In this document: piece after piece, positions 1-5,592 of the stretch | Layout: the number at the start of each line of letters is the position of its first letter | Numbering within the stretch: position 1 is the stretch's first letter | DNA from: Prevotella sp. CAG:485 | Lineage (GTDB): Bacteria; Bacteroidota; Bacteroidia; Bacteroidales; Muribaculaceae | Assembly: GCA_000437495.1 (NCBI GenBank) | Contig: FR897888.1 | Coordinates: 15,774 to 29,948 of the forward strand | Length of the DNA: 14,175 nucleotides | Reading direction: 5' to 3' | Translations under genes and position numbers: made by a program | Notes under the pieces: model-generated | Database searches by the model: none | The model's input: the letters and a program-made list of their open reading frames with translations, nothing else | What the model was told of the DNA's origin: nothing

Positions 1-1318
1 GGAGTTCACCTGTTTCTTCGTTGTGCTTGTAGTACGGGAAGATGGGTGAGTACTGGTCGGTGTAGAACGGGTTGGAGGTGTAGGAAGTACCTGCGTTGTC
101 GTTCTGGTTGCCTTTCTGGATTGTACCTGAGAGGTTTACACCAACTTTGAGGTATTTGTTAGCTACGAGGTTGGAGTTGATACGGCCGGTGTAACGCTCG
201 AAGTCGGTCTGCAACAGATAACCTTTCTCTTTCAGGTAACCGATAGAAGCGAAGGTGTTGAAGTTTTCGGTTGCGCCGGTGGCGTTGAGGGTGTATTCCT
301 GACGGTGACCTGTGCGGGAAACTACATCCCACCAGTCGAGGTCGTTGTACTGAGGCAGTACTGAGCGGGTCAGCTTACCGTTTGTGTCGAATACCGTTTC
401 CGGATCTCCGCCGTAAATGTTGGAGGGGATGTAGGTTGATGACATGATGCTGCCAACCAAGTAGTTGGCTGCATATTCGGGAGTCCAGTCAGTTGTTGAC
501 AGCAACTGGTTGTAAACACCTGTCCAAACCTGTTCCATCCACTGGTTTGAGCCCAGAGTTTCGTATTTGGGCAGACCGCGGTTGTACATACCCTGGCTGA
601 TGGTGAGGTTTACGTCAACTTTGCCAACTTTCTTAGCACGCTTGGTGGTGATAAGGATGACACCGTTAGAACCTTTGTTACCGTAGAGTGCGCAGGAAGC
701 AGCGTCTTTCAGTACGGAGATAGATTCGATGTCGTTGGGGTTAAGGTCGTTGATACCGGTGTCCCAAGGCATACCGTCGACAACGTAAAGGGGGTTGTTG
801 TTACCCGTTACGGAGCTGAAGCCACGGATGCTGATCTTAGGCTCGCTACCCGGGGTGCCTACGGTGTTGTTCACACGTACGCCGGGAGCATTACCTTCCA
901 GAGCCGAGGTGGCGGTGGTGATAGGACGGTCTTCGATCTCTTTGGAACCTACAACAGCAACAGAGCCTGTCAGAGACTCTTTGTTGGCGGTACCATAAGC
1001 AACAACAACCACGTCTTCGAGGTTAGTGGCTGAAGATGCCAGATAAACGGTCATGCCGGGAGTCAGGTCAACTGTCTGAGCTGTGTAGCCCACATAGGAA
1101 ACCTTCACCTTGGTGACGGATGACGGAACGGTGAGTTTGAATTTACCGTCCATGTCGCACGAGGTACCCTGGCCGCCGCCGATAGGCATAACGGTAGCGC
1201 CAAATAGGGGCTCGTTGTTCGCTGCGTCGAGCACTGTACCTGTTATGGTCTTAGTCTGTGCAGACAAGGACCAGCTGCAGGCCAGCACCGCCATCAGAAT
1301 TAGAAACAGTTTTCTCAT
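1..1318 (-). CDS. SusC/RagA-family TonB-dependent outer membrane transporter, N-terminal part
   Basis: This is the first 439 residues of what is usually a protein of about 1000 residues; the rest lies beyond the left edge. The start is the ATG at 1316-1318, followed by a signal peptide (MRKLFLILMAVLACS, with cleavage likely after the Ala at 20). Residues about 24-95 form the carboxypeptidase-regulatory-like beta domain typical of SusC (ITGTVLDAANNEPLFGATV, then DMDGKFKLTV and VSYVGY). The TonB plug follows, with hallmark motifs LYVVDGMP at 177-184, DIESISVLKDA at 196-206 and LYGNKGSNGVILITTK at 211-226. Members of this family import glycans or peptides across the outer membrane together with a SusD lipoprotein, normally encoded just downstream (here off window). 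The substrate cannot be told from this part. The reading frame is open to the edge. The family call is secure. Confidence 0.95.
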   Translation of the reverse strand, partial: MRKLFLILMAVLACSWSLSAQTKTITGTVLDAANNEPLFGATVMPIGGGQGTSCDMDGKFKLTVPSSVTKVKVSYVGYTAQTVDLTPGMTVYLASSATNLEDVVVVAYGTANKESLTGSVAVVGSKEIEDRPITTATSALEGNAPGVRVNNTVGTPGSEPKISIRGFSSVTGNNNPLYVVDGMPWDTGINDLNPNDIESISVLKDAASCALYGNKGSNGVILITTKRAKKVGKVDVNLTISQGMYNRGLPKYETLGSNQWMEQVWTGVYNQLLSTTDWTPEYAANYLVGSIMSSTYIPSNIYGGDPETVFDTNGKLTRSVLPQYNDLDWWDVVSRTGHRQEYTLNATGATENFNTFASIGYLKEKGYLLQTDFERYTGRINSNLVANKYLKVGVNLSGTIQKGNQNDNAGTSYTSNPFYTDQYSPIFPYYKHNEETGEL

Positions 1319-1538
1319 ACTTGTTTTTTTAGATAATGAATTGTGTTTTTTTCTTTGTCATTGGTTTCAAAGTGGTCTGCGAACAAACCTCTCCGCACCT
1401 GCTGCCGTAAGGTGAACAGCCCGATAACCTCTATCAGAGAGTGCAGTGAGCTTATTCGGAATCGCTTTTTCCATGCAAGGCCACTTCAATGTCATGTTAG
1501 TTTCGCGGTTGTAGTTAAAGTCAAAAAAGTTGCACTTG

Positions 1539-1570
1539 CAAATTTAATACTTTTTTCCCAATCTTTCACA
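1539..1570 (-). promoter_or_regulatory. Putative promoter of the susC-like gene
   Basis: Read on the minus strand, 1546-1539 is TAAATTTG followed by CA, a full match to the Bacteroidetes -7 element TAnnTTTG. The -33 element is weak: TGTG at 1570-1567, about 20 bases upstream, against the expected TTTG. If used, transcription would start near 1530 and give a leader of about 210 nucleotides. I found no other TAnnTTTG match on this strand between 1319 and 1620. Confidence 0.5.
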
Positions 1571-1840
1571 CTGCTGCAAAAATTTTAACATAAAATTCAC
1601 TTCCGGAGGTTCAACGACGGGAGAGATGATGGCTAAGCCCTCGCCTGCCGGGCTATTCCACCGGCTTGAGCAAGCCCTATGCCAATCACACCTAAACACC
1701 TGAAAATAAGCAATATAAATACTTTTTGACATGCTCAGACACTCCCCTTTCCCTCCTCGCGTCCCATCATCTCAGCCTACCGAATTTTTTACATCATTAG
1801 CGTTAAATATTATTCACGCCCTCAAAGTTCATGATTTTTA

Positions 1841-1863
1841 GTTAAATGGATTTATAATTTAAC
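1841..1863. repeat. Perfect 7-base inverted repeat
   Basis: GTTAAAT at 1841-1847 and ATTTAAC at 1857-1863 are perfect inverted copies separated by 9 bases. The A/T-rich dyad lies in the middle of the intergenic region, away from both genes. It could be a regulator site or chance in A/T-rich DNA; nothing else identifies it. Confidence 0.4.
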
Positions 1864-1882
1864 ATTTGGAACCACCACACTG

Positions 1883-1908
1883 AGCCACAGCCAAGCCTCA
1901 GCCGAGCC
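1883..1908. repeat. Five irregularly spaced AGCC units
   Basis: AGCC occurs five times in 26 bases, starting at 1883, 1889, 1894, 1900 and 1905. The spacing alternates 6 and 5 bases, so the tract reads as an 11-base unit repeated about two and a half times with small changes. It is a GC-rich spot in A/T-rich DNA. Its function is unknown. Confidence 0.4.
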
Positions 1909-1970
1909 GATTAGCGGTGCCTAAAGCGTATTTTCTAAAAAACAGGGGCAGAAAAAGCAACTATAACGCT

Positions 1971-1991
1971 TTTCATGTTTTAAAAATGAAA
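1971..1991. repeat. Near-perfect A/T-rich palindrome
   Basis: TTTCAT at 1971-1976 is matched by ATGAAA at 1986-1991, and the centre is TTTT/AAAA at 1978-1985, so only the G at 1977 breaks the symmetry. The site lies about 90 bases upstream of the gene starting at 2080. It could be a regulator site or a weak hairpin. Confidence 0.45.
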
Positions 1992-2022
1992 CTTTTTAGG
2001 GCTTTGCAATGTTAATTTTATA

Positions 2023-2039
2023 AACGTCTGTCTGACGTT
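2023..2039. promoter_or_regulatory. 6-base dyad just upstream of the membrane protein gene
   Basis: AACGTC at 2023-2028 and GACGTT at 2034-2039 are perfect inverted repeats around a 5-base spacer, ending 40 bases before the ATG at 2080. Position and symmetry suit an operator overlapping a promoter. No clear TAnnTTTG element could be placed for this gene, so the role is inferred only. Confidence 0.35.
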
Positions 2040-2079
2040 GTAAAATTCGGTAAGCTGCAAGGCATTATATCACACTCAA

Positions 2080-2667
2080 ATGAACGACATCAAGATACTC
2101 TCAATAAACCCGGGTGCCAGAGAGCACATTCCGAGTTTCACGGCCTCCAAGAAGCCCGAGAGAATCATTGTGCCGGTCAGCGACCGTTTCCAACAGTGGT
2201 TCGGGATATCTTCAGCCGACTCCTTCAGCAACTCCTTCAGCCGTCTGGTGGTTCGTCTGGTGGCTATGGTAGCTGTTTGCACTGCAGCGCTGATGCAGAT
2301 GAACGGAAGTATCTCAATCTTCGGAGTGTCGCATATCAGCTATGCCAATGAGTGGCTGAGTTCCGATGTCTCAGCCAATCTGCCGGCTTTGCTGTTCGGC
2401 ATAGCGGCGTTTGTCTTGGGGCTGATGATGGGATTCGGCATCATGGGACGCTATGCGGCGCTATGCCTGTCGCTCCTCACGGTGGCCTCGCTCATCAACT
2501 ACGCATATTATAATGGTGGCGTGGCCGACTTCTCGGCTGAGAATCAGCTGGCTCTCTTCTTCGGTTTTCTCACGGATGTGGTGGCCGTTACGGGCACAGG
2601 CCGCATCACGCTCTACAATCTGCTCAGGTATAAATCGCGGTATAAATCTCGCGCCACACAATATTAA
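2080..2667 (+). CDS. Unrecognised four-helix integral membrane protein, possibly DoxX-like
   Basis: This encodes 195 residues from the ATG at 2080. About 55 polar residues come first, then four hydrophobic segments at roughly 57-76, 103-123, 127-146 and 157-175, and a basic tail containing the duplicated YKSRYKSR. Four helices, with a short loop leading into a last helix that ends in a TGTGRITLYNLL stretch, recall the layout of DoxX-family proteins (whose end is often GPGRYSLD-like). The similarity is too weak to name the family. The polar N-terminus, with a PERIIVPVSDRF segment, is longer than in DoxX. The PAP2 gene lies 153 bases downstream on the same strand and may be co-transcribed. The open frame is long and well behaved, so I am sure it is a gene and unsure of its job. 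Confidence 0.75.
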   Translation: MNDIKILSINPGAREHIPSFTASKKPERIIVPVSDRFQQWFGISSADSFSNSFSRLVVRLVAMVAVCTAALMQMNGSISIFGVSHISYANEWLSSDVSANLPALLFGIAAFVLGLMMGFGIMGRYAALCLSLLTVASLINYAYYNGGVADFSAENQLALFFGFLTDVVAVTGTGRITLYNLLRYKSRYKSRATQY

Positions 2668-2773
2668 TATATGAGGGAAGCTTCATTATAAAAAGTAGCT
2701 CTCGCAAGCGCGGTTTTTAACTCTTCCGGGGTCGTCTCCACAATATGGTGCCGTAATATGCGTTTTCTATATA

Positions 2774-2812
2774 GCAGCGTGTAACCGGCTATAAATCAAA
2801 ACGTTACGCTGC
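2774..2812 (+). other. Inverted repeat directly before the PAP2 start
   Basis: GCAGCGT (2774-2780) plus AAC (2783-2785) pairs with GTTACGCTGC (2803-2812). The result is a 10-pair stem with a 2-base bulge and a 17-base loop. It ends 8 bases before the start codon, where the ribosome would bind, and no T-run follows. It might modulate initiation rather than end transcription. Confidence 0.4.
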
Positions 2813-2820
2813 CTCATGAT

Positions 2821-3441
2821 TTGGAAAACCTCATAAACCACTCAATAGAGTTTTTTAATTTCTGCGATACGGCATTGCTGCTCGGGCTCAACGGGCATCA
2901 TACGGCCTTTCTCGACTGCGTAATGGACATCGTCAGCATGCGGCTGGTGTGGGCTCCGTTATACATAATTCTGCTGACAATGGTATGGCGGCGCTACGGA
3001 TGGCGCGGCGCCGCGGTCTGTCTGCTGACTACGATAATGGCGGTAACTTTGGTTGACCAGGTTTGCGGCTCGGTGATGCGCGGCATGGTAGGCAGAATGC
3101 GCCCGTCGAACCCCGACAATCCGCTCAGCGCCTGGATTCAGATTGTTGACGGCTACCGCGGCGGCAAATATGGCTTTCCGTCGTGCCATGCCGCCAACAC
3201 GGCTGTGGTGGCTGTCTATCTGTCGCTATGGCTGCGCAGCAAGGCTCTTTTCGCAGCATTATGCGCCTGGTGCCTCCTGGTCTCTCTCTCGAGGGTCTAT
3301 TTAGGGGTGCATTATCCCAGCGACATTTTAGCAGGCATGACCATAGGGGGAGGCGTGGCGTACGGTTTCTACAAACTTTTGCACCTTTGCAAGCCTGTGT
3401 ATCCGGCTTTCCTCCTCAGGATAATGCGACTGAAGTGGTAA
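2821..3441 (+). CDS. PAP2-superfamily membrane phosphatase
   Basis: This encodes 206 residues and is a type 2 phosphatidic acid phosphatase-like enzyme, which hydrolyses lipid phosphates or pyrophosphates such as undecaprenyl pyrophosphate at the inner membrane. The three active-site motifs are visible. The first is R87-x6-R94-P95 (Lys in the usual KX6RP is Arg here). The second is P120-S-C-H123 (PSGH with Cys for Gly). The third is S157-R158-x5-H164, in SRVYLGVHYPSD. Hydrophobic helices surround them. The start is assigned to TTG at 2821, because the N-terminus it gives (MENLINHSIEFFNF) fits the family and no in-frame ATG lies near. An ATG at 2816 is one frame off and stops after six codons, which may signal a base missing from the T-run at 2820-2822. 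The substrate cannot be told; neighbouring genes give no hint. Confidence 0.9.
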   Translation: MENLINHSIEFFNFCDTALLLGLNGHHTAFLDCVMDIVSMRLVWAPLYIILLTMVWRRYGWRGAAVCLLTTIMAVTLVDQVCGSVMRGMVGRMRPSNPDNPLSAWIQIVDGYRGGKYGFPSCHAANTAVVAVYLSLWLRSKALFAALCAWCLLVSLSRVYLGVHYPSDILAGMTIGGGVAYGFYKLLHLCKPVYPAFLLRIMRLKW

Positions 3442-3443
3442 GG

Positions 3444-3465
3444 CCCCATCTAAGACCCCATCTAA
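3444..3465. repeat. Tandem CCCCATCTAA, two copies
   Basis: CCCCATCTAA occurs at 3444-3453 and 3456-3465, a 12-base period, in the 30-base gap between the converging PAP2 and AI-2E genes. No terminator hairpin is evident in the gap. It is probably a small tandem duplication. Confidence 0.6.
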
Positions 3466-3471
3466 CTTCCG

Positions 3472-4611
3472 CTACTCTTTATCTTTGAAATCGTCGGGCA
3501 GAATGAGGTGGCTGTCGGTCTCCTTTTTATGCCGGTTCACAATATACTGGTCGTAATACGAGAGCAGCAGTGTGGTCAGCGGCAAGGCGATTATTAATCC
3601 GATGAAGCCGAGCAGGCTGCCCCAAACGGACAGCGACAACAGGATAATGGCGGGGTTCAGACCCATGACTTTACCCATGATGCGCGGCGTGAGATAGAGG
3701 TCCTGAATACACTGCACCACAACATAGACTGCCATCGCCTCCCAGAAGAGGCCCCAGAAGGGTGTGCCCATGCTCACCGAACCCACTACGCAGAGCAACG
3801 CGCAGAGGGGCAGCGAGATAAGCTGCAGATAAGGCACCATGTTGAGTATGCCGATGAAGAGACCGAAAGCCACGGCCATGGGCAGTTTGATGATGACGAA
3901 GCCTATGCAGAAGAGTATTCCCACCAGCATCGACACTATAAACTGACCGCGGAAATAGCGGTTCATGGCATTCTTGACGTCGCGCGACACCTTAAAGACC
4001 CGGTGGCGGTATTGATAAGGCACCAACTGGCGGAAGCTGAGCATGAGGCGCTCATAGTCGAGCATGATGAAGATGACGTAGAGCACCACGATGAGCCAGC
4101 TGAGTATGCCGGCAATCAGCGCGATACCCGACGAGAGGAACGACCACGAAGAGCTGATGGCCTTCTTGCCCAACTCCACCCACTCGTCGCGCGAGAGCAT
4201 ACGACCCACCGCGTTCCAGTCGATATTCTCGCGCAGGAATTTGTGAATATCCTCCGACAGGAAGGGAATTTTCAGCTGCGTTGAGGCATATTTCTTCACA
4301 ATGTCGGCCATGTCCGAGACCTCGTCGATGAGATAAGGCACCACCACAAGGCAGAAGACCGCGCCCAACACTGCAGCCTCGAGCAGGGTCATGACCACGG
4401 GCAGGAAACGCTTTTTGGTATGCAGCAGCTTTTTGTTCCATCCCACCACAGGCTCAAGGATATACGCTATGAGGCACGCCACCAAGAAGGGCAGCAGCAC
4501 GCCCTGCAGCATATCAATCACAAACAAGGCCAAAGCCAGCCCGCATATCGAGAAGAAGATGCGGACTACCCGGTCGAAGGTATAGGGTCTGCGCAACGAA
4601 TTGTCGGCCAT
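3472..4611 (-). CDS. AI-2E/PerM (UPF0118) family inner membrane permease
   Basis: This encodes 379 residues, typical for the family. Hydrophobic segments lie near 14-33, 36-54 and 68-93. A polar stretch of about 60 residues follows, then a helix pair around 152-185. A block of further helices completes the protein, ending in the signature LNPAIILLSLSVWGSLLG plus FIGLIIALPLTTLL. Family members have been tied to autoinducer-2 export and, for others, to sodium/proton exchange; the substrate here is unknown. The ATG at 4609-4611 lies 12 bases after the stop of the TonB-C gene, so it is most likely the third gene of the operon that starts with the tyrosine phosphatase. A basic C-terminal tail (NRHKKETDS) faces the cytoplasm by the positive-inside rule. 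Confidence 0.9.
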   Translation of the reverse strand: MADNSLRRPYTFDRVVRIFFSICGLALALFVIDMLQGVLLPFLVACLIAYILEPVVGWNKKLLHTKKRFLPVVMTLLEAAVLGAVFCLVVVPYLIDEVSDMADIVKKYASTQLKIPFLSEDIHKFLRENIDWNAVGRMLSRDEWVELGKKAISSSWSFLSSGIALIAGILSWLIVVLYVIFIMLDYERLMLSFRQLVPYQYRHRVFKVSRDVKNAMNRYFRGQFIVSMLVGILFCIGFVIIKLPMAVAFGLFIGILNMVPYLQLISLPLCALLCVVGSVSMGTPFWGLFWEAMAVYVVVQCIQDLYLTPRIMGKVMGLNPAIILLSLSVWGSLLGFIGLIIALPLTTLLLSYYDQYIVNRHKKETDSHLILPDDFKDKE

Positions 4612-4623
4612 GTTGAACGGGTC

Positions 4624-4980
4624 TTATTCAGGCAGGCGGAAACTTATCACTACATTGGCAGTGGCATCCACAGGAGCGCCGTTGTTGTCGGCCGGAATCC
4701 ACTTGGGCATTTCGCGCACCAGGCGTATGGCCTCTGCCTCCAAATCAGGGTCAATCATTCGCGTAACCTTGATTGAAGAGATGGTGCCGTCGGCCTTCAC
4801 AATAAACTGAATAGGCACATTGCCCTCAATGCCGTTGTCCTGAGCCTGTTTGGGGTAATGCAGATTTTCGGCGAGGTACTTGTTCAGCGCCTGATCGCCG
4901 CCGGGGAACGAGGGTTTGTCGGCTGCATAGAGCGCCACGGTTGCTATGAGAAGCAATAAGGTTACAAGAGTGCGTTTCAT
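4624..4980 (-). CDS. Small exported TonB C-terminal-domain protein
   Basis: This encodes 118 residues. A signal peptide (MKRTLVTLLLLIATVALYA, cleavage likely after Ala19) is followed almost at once by a TonB-C fold. Visible parts are FPGGDQALNKYLAENLHYP, then AQDNGIEGNVPIQFIVKADG, IKVTR, AEAIRLVREMPKWIPA and a final VVISFRLPE. Classical TonB has a membrane anchor and a long Pro-rich spacer before this domain; here both are absent. The mature protein would be a free periplasmic TonB-C domain of about 97 residues. It cannot work as a standard energy transducer alone. It may bind TonB boxes or a partner, or be a surface/periplasmic adaptor. Its ATG overlaps the phosphatase stop codon (ATGA at 4977-4980), so the two are translationally coupled. 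Bacteroidetes encode many such TonB-C proteins. Confidence 0.88.
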   Translation of the reverse strand: MKRTLVTLLLLIATVALYAADKPSFPGGDQALNKYLAENLHYPKQAQDNGIEGNVPIQFIVKADGTISSIKVTRMIDPDLEAEAIRLVREMPKWIPADNNGAPVDATANVVISFRLPE

Positions 4981-5507
4981 TGCATATCTTTTATTTGGTC
5001 AATCAAACATTGGCAGGCATCTTCAAGCAGGTCGAGCACCAGCTCGAAGCCTTCGGAGCCTTCATAATACGGGTCAGGCACATAGTCCCAACCGGGATGC
5101 TGACGCAGGAATCCGGCCATACTGAAAATCTTGGCCTCATCCTCAAGGGTAGGCGCCAGCCGTCGCAAGTCGCTGATATTGGCGTCGTCCATGCCGATAA
5201 TAATGTCGAAATCGCTGAAATCGCTCTCACGCACCCTTCTGGCCCTGTGAGTAAGCTCATATCCGCGACGACGGGCATGAACCTTCATGCGCGGGTCGGC
5301 GCCCTGACCGGCATGGCCGCCGTAAGTACCTGCAGAATCGACCTCTACGGACACACCCTGTTGCTGAGCCAGCGACTCCAGCACGCCCTGAGCGGCCGTC
5401 GACCGGCATATATTGCCCAAGCAGACAAACAGCACCCGCACTTTCGATTTGTCGGGCAACGTGTCTGCAATGCCTTTTAAGTTATGGATTCTTCTGCGGC
5501 TTGTCAT
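4977..5507 (-). CDS. Low-molecular-weight protein-tyrosine phosphatase
   Basis: This cytoplasmic cysteine phosphatase carries the signature VLFVCLGNICRS, the C-x5-R-S phosphate loop. The general acid is in VPDPYYEG near the C-terminus. In bacteria such enzymes often dephosphorylate tyrosine kinases of capsule export, but no such kinase is in the window. The open frame reaches an upstream ATG at 5540. That ATG is only 7 bases from a strong -7 promoter element, so it would give a leaderless message. I therefore prefer the ATG at 5505-5507, preceded by an A-rich AGAAAGACAG leader. That gives 176 residues, still about 20 longer at the N-terminus than most family members. Internal TTG or GTG starts nearer the catalytic loop are possible. 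It is the first gene of the block with the TonB-C protein and the permease. Confidence 0.9.
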   Translation of the reverse strand: MTSRRRIHNLKGIADTLPDKSKVRVLFVCLGNICRSTAAQGVLESLAQQQGVSVEVDSAGTYGGHAGQGADPRMKVHARRRGYELTHRARRVRESDFSDFDIIIGMDDANISDLRRLAPTLEDEAKIFSMAGFLRQHPGWDYVPDPYYEGSEGFELVLDLLEDACQCLIDQIKDMQ

Positions 5508-5547
5508 TGATGTCTGTCTTTCTGAGGCCAAACCTCCCATCCGGCTG

Positions 5548-5583
5548 CAAAGTTAATGAAATTAATCCGAAGCAGCGCACAAA
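5548..5583 (-). promoter_or_regulatory. Putative promoter of the phosphatase-TonB-C-permease block
   Basis: Read on the minus strand, 5555-5548 is TAACTTTG followed by CAG, a full match to the -7 element. TTTG at 5583-5580 could be the -33 element, but the spacing is 24 bases, a little longer than the usual 19-21. The core TTAACTTTGCAG (5556-5545) is identical to that of the meaB promoter. Confidence 0.6.
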
Positions 5584-5592
5584 TTGCTGAAG

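Larger units (their letters stand above)
1319..2079. other. 760-base intergenic region without a credible gene
   Basis: This gap lies between the divergent susC-like gene and the membrane protein gene at 2080. Its left third is the presumed susC leader and promoter. A GC-richer patch at about 1606-1700 contains a small perfect hairpin (GGCTT, loop GAGC, AAGCC, 1663-1676). A 62-codon open frame on the minus strand (1544-1732) overlaps the promoter and has no recognisable family, so it is not called. The right half is A/T-rich and carries several inverted repeats and a short AGCC-rich tract, listed separately. I see no tRNA, known riboswitch or mobile element here. Confidence 0.6.

Noticed and set aside
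1544..1732. 62-codon open frame on the minus strand in the intergenic region
   Set aside because: It overlaps the likely susC promoter, spans an A/T-to-GC composition change, has no recognisable motif and no clear ribosome binding site.
1981..2079. Standard promoter for the gene at 2080
   Set aside because: TTTG occurs at 2003-2006, but no TAnnTTTG follows at a suitable distance; the candidates near 2021 and 2041 have too many mismatches.
3442..3471. Bidirectional terminator between the converging PAP2 and permease genes
   Set aside because: The 30-base gap holds a tandem CCCCATCTAA repeat but no inverted repeat able to form a stem.
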